From Pseudomonadota bacterium (GTDB taxonomy: Bacteria; Pseudomonadota; Gammaproteobacteria; Burkholderiales; Burkholderiaceae_C), in assembly GCA_023394015.1 (NCBI GenBank), contig JAEXBL010000007.1, forward strand, positions 1 through 6,951: a stretch of 6,951 nt of DNA, read 5' to 3'. Below are positions 1 to 4,701 of the stretch, piece after piece. Made by a program: the position numbers and the translations under genes. Each line of letters starts with the position of its first letter. Position 1 is the stretch's first letter. A model generated the notes under the pieces. The model saw only the letters and a program-made list of their open reading frames with translations. It had not been told where the DNA came from and ran no database searches.

Positions 1-746
1 ACGCCGAGCCCATCGATCCCGACACCGCGCTGGCCGCCGCCGCGCCCGCGCCACTCGAGGCACCCGAGCCCCCCGCCGCGCCCGCCAGCGCCGCCGACCC
101 GGCCTTTCTGGCCAACTGGCCACGCGACACGCGCCTGAGCTACAAGCTGGGCGGCCACTACCGCGGCGAGCTGCACGGCAGCGCGCACGTGCTGTGGCAG
201 CGCGAAGGCACGCGCTACCACACGGCGGTGGAGATGAGCGCCGGCCTGCTGGCCTCGCTCAGCTTCAGCAGCCAGGGCGAGATCACCGCCTCGGGCCTGA
301 TGCCCGAGGTGTACGAGGAAAACCTGCGCGGGCGCCGCCGCGGCGTGCGCCTGGGCGAGGACGTGCGCCTGAACAATGGCACCCGCGTGCCGCGCCCCGC
401 CGCGGTGCAGGACACCGCCAGCCAGTTCGTCGAGTTGGGCCACCGCTTTGCCACCGGCCAGGTGCCGCTGGTGCCCGGCGCGCAGGTCGACTTCTCCATG
501 GCCCGCCCCGGCGGCATCGACGACTGGACCTACGACGTCATCGCCAAGGAAGTGCTGTACCTGCCGCGCCTGGGCCCGGTGCCCACCTACCACCTGCGCC
601 CGCGCCCCCTGAGCAAGCCGCGCGGGCCCATCAGCGCCGAGATCTGGTATGCCCCCAGCCTGCAGCACCTGCCGGTGCGCATCAAGATCACCCAGGGGCC
701 GGACACTTACATCGACCTGCTGGTGGACACCATCGAGCAGCGTTGA
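1..746 (+). CDS. DUF3108 domain protein, 3' part (5' end outside window)
   Basis: The reading frame is open from the left edge (first whole codon at base 3) to TGA at 744-746, and no start fits, so the gene begins upstream. The first ~30 visible residues are an Ala/Pro-rich linker (APAPLEAPEPPAAPASAA). A compact, Tyr/Leu-patterned domain follows: it opens with LSYKLGGHYRGELHGSA, has SFSSQGEITASGLMPEVY in the middle, and ends EIWYAPSLQHLPVRIKI then a short YIDLLVDTIEQR tail. This end pattern (a W/Y-rich strand, then LPVRI and a Leu-rich final strand) matches my recollection of DUF3108 proteins of Gram-negative bacteria. These usually have an N-terminal signal or membrane anchor and a beta-rich periplasmic domain of unknown function. 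The Pro-rich linker suggests an anchor just upstream of the window, but none is visible. No biochemical role can be assigned. It converges on the paaK operon and is unlikely to be functionally linked to it. Confidence 0.8.
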   Translation, partial: AEPIDPDTALAAAAPAPLEAPEPPAAPASAADPAFLANWPRDTRLSYKLGGHYRGELHGSAHVLWQREGTRYHTAVEMSAGLLASLSFSSQGEITASGLMPEVYEENLRGRRRGVRLGEDVRLNNGTRVPRPAAVQDTASQFVELGHRFATGQVPLVPGAQVDFSMARPGGIDDWTYDVIAKEVLYLPRLGPVPTYHLRPRPLSKPRGPISAEIWYAPSLQHLPVRIKITQGPDTYIDLLVDTIEQR

Positions 747-852
747 CGCTGCCAGATCAATAGTATTCGGCCACTTGCAAACAGGCGCCCGAATTCGGTT
801 GGATCGAAGCCACTGCCGCACCCAACGCGATCGCCTGCATGCGGCGCCATGG

Positions 853-872
853 ATTCCAGCTTGCGCCGGAAT
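853..872. repeat. ATTCC...GGAAT hairpin, dispersed-repeat-like
   Basis: Arms ATTCCAGC (853-860) and GCCGGAAT (865-872) flank TTGC. Read on the minus strand, the RNA would pair over 8 bp with one G-U pair and close with a GCAA (GNRA-type) loop. The minus-strand context GTCATTCCGG...GGAATCCATGG resembles the dispersed GTCATTCCCGCG...GGGAATCC intergenic repeats found in many beta- and gammaproteobacteria, similar in style to neisserial dRS3 arms. Only one copy is in this window, so its repeat status is inferred from memory of the motif. Confidence 0.5.
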
Positions 873-933
873 GACGCTCCTCAAGGATTGCGCAGCAAGC
901 CTTCATATGGCCGCGGAGCAGGCCAGTCCAGCG

Positions 934-1001
934 AACGCCGTGGCCGGGCTTGGCCCGGCCACTGGCGTTGTCCCCCCTTCGGGGGGAAGGCGCCGCAGGC
1001 G
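934..1001. repeat. Triple-hairpin GC-rich intergenic element downstream of paaK
   Basis: Three hairpins lie in a row. The first pairs 934-949 with 953-969: a 16-bp stem with one bulged T at 963 and a TTG loop, with core GGCCGGGC / GCCCGGCC. The second has CCCCCC (972-977) and GGGGGG (981-986) around TTC, and can also be drawn as a C(TTCG)G tetraloop. The third is CGCC-GCA-GGCG (991-1001). The block ends 12 bases before the paaK stop. On the minus strand it begins with a CCCCCTGAGTCGCCTGCGG-type run, which I recognise as a frequent intergenic element of Comamonadaceae genomes. It probably helps to end or stabilise the paaK transcript, but no U-tract follows any stem, so it is not a standard intrinsic terminator. 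Confidence 0.6.
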
Positions 1002-1013
1002 ACTCAGGGGGAG

Positions 1014-2315
1014 TTATTTCCGCCGCAGGTCGACCACCCGCTTGGCCTTGCCCACGCTGCGCTCGATGCCGCCTTCGTGCCGCAGCTCGACCTCCACGCT
1101 GCTGCCGACGTAGACCTTGATCTCGTGCTGCAGCAGCTTGGCGGCGGCGCGGGCGGAGATGCTGCCGGGGTCCACGCCGGGGGCGCATTCCACGGCCACC
1201 TTCAGGCTGTCCATCTGGCCTTCGCGCGTGAGCACGCACTGGTAGTGCGGCGACAGCTCCACGCGCTTCAAGATCAGCTCCTCGATCTGCGTGGGGAACA
1301 CGTTGACGCCGCGGATGATCATCATGTCGTCCGAGCGGCCGGTGATCTTCTGCATGCGGCGCATGGTGCGCGCGGTGCCGGGCAGCAGGCGCGTCAGGTC
1401 GCGCGTGCGGTAGCGGATGATGGGCAGCGCCTCCTTGGTCAGGCTGGTGAAGACCAGTTCGCCCTCCTCGCCGTCGGGCACCGGCTCGCCGGTGGCGGGG
1501 GCGATGATCTCGGGGTAGAAGGGGTCTTCCCAGATGGTCGGGCCGTCCTTGGTTTCGACGCATTCGTTGGCCACGCCCGGACCCATCACTTCGGACAGGC
1601 CGTAGATGTCGACCGCGTCGATGTTCATGCGCGCTTCGATGGCCTGGCGCATCTCGTTGGTCCAGGGCTCGGCGCCGAAGATACCCAGGCGCAGGCTCAG
1701 GCTGCGTGGGTCCAGCCCCATGCGCTCCACCTCGTCGGCAATGGCCAGCATGTAGCTGGGCGTGACCATGATGATGTCGGGCTGGAAGTCCTGGATCAGC
1801 TGGATCTGCCGCTCGGTCTGGCCGCCGCCGAAGGGCACCACGGTGAGGCCCAGGTGTTCGGCGCCGTAGTGCGCGCCCAGGCCGCCGGTGAACAGGCCGT
1901 AGCCGTAGCTGATGTGCACCATGTCGCCCGGGCGCGCGCCGGCGGCGCGGATGCTGCGCGCCACCACGCCGGCCCAGGTGTCGATGTCCTTGCGGGTGTA
2001 GCCGACCACCGTGGGCTTGCCGGTGGTGCCACTGGAGGCGTGGATGCGCACGATCTGCTCGCGCGGCACGGCGAACATGCCGAACGGGTAGCTGTCGCGC
2101 AAGTCTTTCTTGGTGGTGAAGGGAAACTTGGCCAGGTCGGCCAGGCTGCGGCAGTCGTCCGGGTGCACGCCGGCGGCGTCGAACTTGGCCTTGTAGACCG
2201 GCGAGTGGGCGTAGGCGTGCTGCAGCGTCCATTGCAGGCGCTGCAGCTGCAGCGCGCGCAACTCGTCGATGCTGGCCTTTTCGATCGGCTCGAGCGGAAA
2301 GCGGGCAGCGCTCAT
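1014..2315 (-). CDS. paaK: Phenylacetate-CoA ligase PaaK
   Basis: This enzyme activates phenylacetate with ATP and CoA to phenylacetyl-CoA, AMP and PPi, the entry step of aerobic phenylacetate degradation; it is cytosolic. The 433-residue product matches the family's usual ~430-440. It carries the adenylate-forming signature SSGTTGKP (residues 95-101 region), FGAEPWTNEMR (about 213-223), YGLSEVMGPG (238-247), the C-terminal hinge region GRSDDMMIIRGVNVFP (326-341) and GKAKRVVDLR near the end, which holds the lysine expected to catalyse adenylation. The start is ATG at 2315-2313, with AGGAGA seven bases upstream inside the paaI tail. The frame stays open upstream to 2525, but that stretch is an Arg/Gly/Pro-rich shadow of paaI. 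The ATG overlaps the paaI stop as ATGA, so translational coupling is likely. It is the last gene of the paaG-paaI-paaK operon. Confidence 0.95.
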   Translation of the reverse strand: MSAARFPLEPIEKASIDELRALQLQRLQWTLQHAYAHSPVYKAKFDAAGVHPDDCRSLADLAKFPFTTKKDLRDSYPFGMFAVPREQIVRIHASSGTTGKPTVVGYTRKDIDTWAGVVARSIRAAGARPGDMVHISYGYGLFTGGLGAHYGAEHLGLTVVPFGGGQTERQIQLIQDFQPDIIMVTPSYMLAIADEVERMGLDPRSLSLRLGIFGAEPWTNEMRQAIEARMNIDAVDIYGLSEVMGPGVANECVETKDGPTIWEDPFYPEIIAPATGEPVPDGEEGELVFTSLTKEALPIIRYRTRDLTRLLPGTARTMRRMQKITGRSDDMMIIRGVNVFPTQIEELILKRVELSPHYQCVLTREGQMDSLKVAVECAPGVDPGSISARAAAKLLQHEIKVYVGSSVEVELRHEGGIERSVGKAKRVVDLRRK

Positions 2316-2791
2316 CGCGGGGTCTCCTGCGGGGGTTCGTTGTCGGCCGGGATCACCGTGCCGCTGATCTGCGTGCTCTTGCCGCGAAACAGTGCCACCG
2401 CCTGGCCCTTCTGGTTGCTGACGCGGATGTCGTAGATGCCGTGGCGGCCGGCCAGGTGCTGCTCCACGCCCTCGGCGGTGAGCACGTCGCCCTCGTAGGC
2501 CGGGCGCAGAAACTCGATGCTGCAACCATTGGCTACGGTGTTGTGGTTACGGCTGTTGCAGGCGTAGGCGAAGGTGGAATCGGCCAGGGTGAAGATGAAG
2601 CCGCCGTGGCAGATCTGATGGCCGTTCAGGTGCAGCGGCCGCACCACCATGCGCATGCTGGCGCGGCCGGGCTGGCAGCTCAGCAGTTCCATGCCCATGG
2701 TGTCTTTCGAGGCCGCGGCGGCGGCATACATCGAGGCGCCCACGCGGCGCGCCAGCTCAGCGGCGGCCGCGTCTGGAATATGTGCGCTCAT
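2312..2791 (-). CDS. paaI: Hydroxyphenylacetyl-CoA thioesterase PaaI (hotdog fold)
   Basis: A 159-residue hotdog-fold acyl-CoA thioesterase. The family signature [17 protein letters not shown] spans residues 55-71: Asn56, His62-Gly63-Gly64, and Asp71, which corresponds to the acidic catalytic residue of E. coli PaaI. A central strand ([21 protein letters not shown]) and a closing strand ([21 protein letters not shown]) follow, as in tetrameric hotdog thioesterases. Family members hydrolyse phenylacetyl-CoA derivatives, preferring ring-hydroxylated ones, and are thought to release CoA when the epoxide or oxepin intermediates stall. The ATG at 2791-2789 has AAAGG about ten bases upstream, within the end of paaG. 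Only three bases separate it from the paaG stop, and its own stop overlaps the paaK start, so it is a middle operon gene. Older protein family models call this protein PaaD. Confidence 0.93.
   Translation of the reverse strand: MSAHIPDAAAAELARRVGASMYAAAAASKDTMGMELLSCQPGRASMRMVVRPLHLNGHQICHGGFIFTLADSTFAYACNSRNHNTVANGCSIEFLRPAYEGDVLTAEGVEQHLAGRHGIYDIRVSNQKGQAVALFRGKSTQISGTVIPADNEPPQETPR
2323..2328 (-). promoter_or_regulatory. paaK ribosome binding site within the end of paaI
   Basis: On the minus strand AGGAGA lies 7 bases before ATG 2315-2313. It decides the paaK start against the longer open frame reaching 2525. It sits inside the last codons of paaI, consistent with coupled translation. Confidence 0.75.
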
Positions 2792-2794
2792 GGC

Positions 2795-3619
2795 CTATTC
2801 GCCTTTGAACTGCGGCGCGCGCTTTTGCAGGAAGGCCGTCACGCCCTCGACGAAGTCGTGCGTGAAGCCCATGCGCGACTGCATGTCGCGCTCCAGATCG
2901 AGCTGCTCGTCGAGGCTGTGCGTGTGCGCGCCGCGCAGCAGCTGGCGGGTGGCGATCAGCGCCTTGGTCGGCATGGCGGCCAGGCGCTCGGCCAGGGCCG
3001 TAGCGGCGGCCAGGGCGTCGTCGGCCACGTCCCAGATCATGCCCATGGCCTTGGCGTCCTGCGCCGACAGCTTGTCGCCCGTCATGCACAGCGCCATGGC
3101 GCGCGCCAGGCCCACGCGCTGCGGCAGCAGCCAGGTGCCGCCCGAATCGGGCACCAGGCCGATCTTGCTGAAGGCCTGGATGAAGCTGGCGCCGGTGGCC
3201 GCGATGGCGATGTCGCAGGCCATGGCCACCGAGGCGCCCGCACCCGCCGCCACGCCGTTGACGGCGCACACCGTGGGCACGCGCACATTGATCAGGCGCC
3301 GCGTAGTAGGGTTGAAGGCCTGCTCCACCAGCGGGCCGGGGTCGGCGCGGTGCATCAGGTTGGGGCCTTCGCTGAAGTCCATCTCGGACAGGTCGGCGCC
3401 GGCGCAAAAGGCGCGGCCGGCGCCGGTCAGCACCAGCGCGCGGATCGACGGGTCGGCCTCGACCTCGTCGAGTGCGGCCCACAGATCGCGGTGCATCTGG
3501 CGCGTGAAGCTGTTGAGCGAGGCGGGGCGATTCAGCGTCAGCACGGCGACGGCGCCCTGCCTGGACAAAAGAACGGCCGGCTCGGCGATGGCGCCGGCGG
3601 CTTGGTCGGTGGTGGTCAT
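2795..3619 (-). CDS. paaG: 1,2-epoxyphenylacetyl-CoA isomerase PaaG (crotonase family)
   Basis: PaaG converts ring-1,2-epoxyphenylacetyl-CoA to oxepin-CoA and later isomerises 3,4- to 2,3-didehydroadipyl-CoA. From ATG 3619 it has 274 residues, close to the 262 of E. coli. Crotonase features are the [11 protein letters not shown] oxyanion-hole segment (70-80), [20 protein letters not shown] (121-140) and [17 protein letters not shown] (150-166). Both glutamates of true hydratases are replaced (Ala129 in GAGAS and Phe150), while Asp158 in VPDSGG matches the catalytic Asp of PaaG and related isomerases. This argues for an isomerase rather than a hydratase. The start was chosen at ATG 3619-3617 because GAGGAG lies nine bases upstream. 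An in-frame ATG at 3652-3650 has no good ribosome site and falls in the operator. It is the first gene of the operon. Confidence 0.92.
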   Translation of the reverse strand: MTTTDQAAGAIAEPAVLLSRQGAVAVLTLNRPASLNSFTRQMHRDLWAALDEVEADPSIRALVLTGAGRAFCAGADLSEMDFSEGPNLMHRADPGPLVEQAFNPTTRRLINVRVPTVCAVNGVAAGAGASVAMACDIAIAATGASFIQAFSKIGLVPDSGGTWLLPQRVGLARAMALCMTGDKLSAQDAKAMGMIWDVADDALAAATALAERLAAMPTKALIATRQLLRGAHTHSLDEQLDLERDMQSRMGFTHDFVEGVTAFLQKRAPQFKGE

Positions 3620-3628
3620 GTGTCTTGT

Positions 3629-3634
3629 CTCCTC
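3629..3634 (-). promoter_or_regulatory. paaG ribosome binding site, fixes start at 3619
   Basis: GAGGAG on the minus strand lies 9 bases before ATG 3619-3617. The alternative ATG at 3652-3650 has only AGCCGACC-type sequence upstream, so the shorter 274-residue product is preferred. Confidence 0.8.
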
Positions 3635-3651
3635 GGGGCGCGAATTTACCA

Positions 3652-3675
3652 TTAGCCGACCCAGCGGTCGGTTAA
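3652..3675. promoter_or_regulatory. Probable TetR-family (PaaR-type) operator between paaG and paaF
   Basis: An inverted repeat with 10-base arms TTAGCCGACC (3652-3661) and GGTCGGTTAA (3666-3675) is separated by CAGC. The arms match at nine of ten positions, with a single G/T mismatch at 3655/3672. The size, even symmetry and ACCGACC...GGTCGGT core resemble operators of TetR-type repressors such as PaaR, which control phenylacetate genes in Burkholderiales and respond to phenylacetyl-CoA. It lies 32 bases from the paaG start and 65 bases from the paaF start, where it could block polymerase in both directions. No regulator gene is in this window. The structure is seen directly; the regulator's identity is inferred. 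Confidence 0.7.
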
Positions 3676-3697
3676 CTCGGCACGCCCATGGGGGTCG

Positions 3698-3704
3698 TTA
3701 TAGT
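3698..3704 (+). promoter_or_regulatory. Candidate -10 element for paaF
   Basis: TTATAGT offers a -10-like TATAGT 36 bases before the GTG start. The matching -35 position (about 3676-3681) is poor, as expected for an activated or operator-overlapped promoter. The proposed operator ends just upstream of that position. Weak support only. Confidence 0.3.
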
Positions 3705-3740
3705 CGCAGCCAGCGATTTTTGACATCCCAAGGAGTACTT

Positions 3741-4520
3741 GTGACCTACGAATTCATCACCATCCGCACCGAGGGCGAGCGCGTCGGCATCATCACCCTG
3801 AACCGACCCAAGCAGCTCAACGCCCTGAACCCGCAGCTGATGGTGGAACTGGGCCAGGCCTTGAAGGCCTTCGACGCCGACGAGGCCATCGGCTGCATCA
3901 TCCTCACCGGCAACGAGAAGGCCTTTGCCGCCGGCGCCGACATCGGCGTCATGGCCACCTACACATTTGCCGACGTCTACCGCGAGGACTACATCACCCG
4001 CGACTGGGAAACCATCCGCAGCATTCGCAAGCCGGTGATCGCCGCCGTCAGCGGCTTTGCCCTGGGCGGCGGCTGCGAGCTGGCGATGATGTGCGACATC
4101 ATCATCGCCGCCGACAACGCCAGGTTCGGCCAGCCTGAGGTCAAGCTCGGCATCATCCCCGGCGCCGGCGGCACCCAGCGCCTGCCGCGCGCCGTGGGCA
4201 AGGCCAAGGCCATGGACCTGGCCCTCACCGGCCGCATGATGGGCGCGCAGGAGGCCGAAAGCGCTGGCCTGGTCAGCCGCGTGGTGCCGCTGGACAAGCT
4301 GATGGACGAGGCCCTGGCCGCCGCGCTGGCCATCTGCGCCAACGGCCCCATGGCCGTGATGGCGGCCAAGGAGTGCGTCAACCGCGCCTACGAAGGCCCG
4401 CTGTCCGACGGCGTGATGTTCGAGCGCCGCCTGTTCCACGCGCTGTTCGCCACCGCTGACCAGAAGGAAGGCATGGACGCCTTCGTCAACAAGCGCGCGG
4501 CGGTGTTCAAGAACCATTGA
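3741..4520 (+). CDS. paaF: Enoyl-CoA hydratase, PaaF-like (2,3-didehydroadipyl-CoA hydratase)
   Basis: A 259-residue crotonase-family hydratase that adds water across the 2,3 double bond of an enoyl-CoA. In the phenylacetate pathway this step makes 3-hydroxyadipyl-CoA. Motifs are [13 protein letters not shown] (18-30), [12 protein letters not shown] (60-71, oxyanion hole), [15 protein letters not shown] (105-119) and [22 protein letters not shown] (129-150). Glu113 and Glu133 match the two catalytic glutamates of rat crotonase, so it should be a true hydratase. The start is GTG 3741 with AAGGAG at 3730-3735, five bases away; the frame stays open far upstream, but that stretch is antisense to paaG. 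It diverges from paaG across the proposed operator. The paaF assignment rests mainly on context, because the sequence would equally suit a general short-chain enoyl-CoA hydratase. I see no hairpin terminator between its stop and the tRNA. Confidence 0.85.
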   Translation: MTYEFITIRTEGERVGIITLNRPKQLNALNPQLMVELGQALKAFDADEAIGCIILTGNEKAFAAGADIGVMATYTFADVYREDYITRDWETIRSIRKPVIAAVSGFALGGGCELAMMCDIIIAADNARFGQPEVKLGIIPGAGGTQRLPRAVGKAKAMDLALTGRMMGAQEAESAGLVSRVVPLDKLMDEALAAALAICANGPMAVMAAKECVNRAYEGPLSDGVMFERRLFHALFATADQKEGMDAFVNKRAAVFKNH

Positions 4521-4557
4521 GCGCACTTTTTGCCCACCAGCGCGGCGCACTTTGCCT

Positions 4558-4563
4558 TATAAT
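4558..4563 (+). promoter_or_regulatory. Stable-RNA promoter -10 box upstream of tRNA-Met
   Basis: A perfect TATAAT is followed by the GC-rich stretch GCGCGG, the discriminator type seen at stringently controlled tRNA and rRNA promoters. The tRNA 5' end is 11 bases past the box, so transcription would start only a few bases before the mature tRNA. No good -35 hexamer is visible at 16-18 bases upstream; TTGCCC at 4530-4535 is 22 bases away. Confidence 0.65.
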
Positions 4564-4574
4564 GCGCGGTTGCC

Positions 4575-4651
4575 GGTGGTATAGCTCAGTCGGTTAGAGC
4601 GTGGGATTCATAACCCCAAGGTCGGTGGTTCGATTCCACCTACCACCACCA
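4575..4651 (+). tRNA. tRNA-Met (CAT), elongator type
   Basis: A full 77-base cloverleaf with encoded CCA. The acceptor stem GGTGGTA (4575-4581) pairs perfectly with TACCACC (4641-4647), followed by A and CCA. The D arm is GCTC/GAGC (4584-4600). The anticodon loop TTCATAA (4607-4613) carries CAT at 4609-4611. The T arm is GGTGG-TTCGATT-CCACC (4624-4640). A paired G1-C72 and the lack of three G-C pairs next to the loop exclude initiator tRNA. The GGTGG start resembles elongator tRNA-Met of betaproteobacteria rather than the lysidine-modified tRNA-Ile(CAT). The innermost anticodon-stem pair is A4606 opposite C4614, a mismatch. Confidence 0.95.
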
Positions 4652-4656
4652 CATCG

Positions 4657-4697
4657 AAAGGCCCTGAATGGCGCAAGCTGCTCAGGGCCTTTTCTTT
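4657..4697 (+). terminator. Intrinsic terminator of tRNA-Met, shared with xdhB end
   Basis: A perfect 11-bp stem AAAGGCCCTGA (4657-4667) / TCAGGGCCTTT (4682-4692) has a 14-base loop and runs into TTTTCTTT (4690-4697). On the plus strand it ends the tRNA transcript five bases after the CCA. On the minus strand the same stem lies just beyond the xdhB stop but is followed by the weaker TTTCGATG, so it may also work as a less efficient terminator in that direction. Confidence 0.9.
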
Positions 4698-4701
4698 CGC
4701 C

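Noticed and set aside
789..798. Palindrome CCGAATTCGG after the DUF3108 gene
   Set aside because: Only 10 bases, without a loop or T-tract; not supportable as a terminator or operator.
757..2232. Long minus-strand open frame (491 codons) in another frame of paaK
   Set aside because: Arg/His/Gly-rich shadow of the paaK frame that also runs through the repeat region; no domain is recognisable.
849..2435. Long plus-strand open frame (528 codons) opposite paaK and paaI
   Set aside because: Its translation is low-complexity Ala/Gly/His/Val-rich, as expected from the antisense of GC-rich codons, and it fully overlaps two well-supported genes with recognisable motifs.
2316..2525. 70-residue N-terminal extension of PaaK
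   Set aside because: It is out-of-frame paaI sequence rich in Arg, Gly and Pro; ATG 2315 has a ribosome site and gives the normal family length.
3620..3652. 11-residue N-terminal extension of PaaG from ATG 3652
   Set aside because: No ribosome site, overlaps the operator, and the downstream ATG has GAGGAG at good spacing.
3720..3725. Consensus -35 hexamer TTGACA just before paaF
   Set aside because: A -10 box at normal spacing would fall inside the coding start, where the sequence is GACCTA-like, and the hexamer lies next to the ribosome site; most likely chance.
3672..4550. Minus-strand open frame opposite paaF
   Set aside because: Gly/Ala/His/Val-rich antisense shadow; the plus-strand frame has complete crotonase motifs and a good ribosome site.
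4575..4651. Possibility that the tRNA is an integration site for a mobile element
   Set aside because: No integrase gene and no duplicated tRNA 3' end is visible in the flanking sequence; the neighbours are ordinary metabolic genes.
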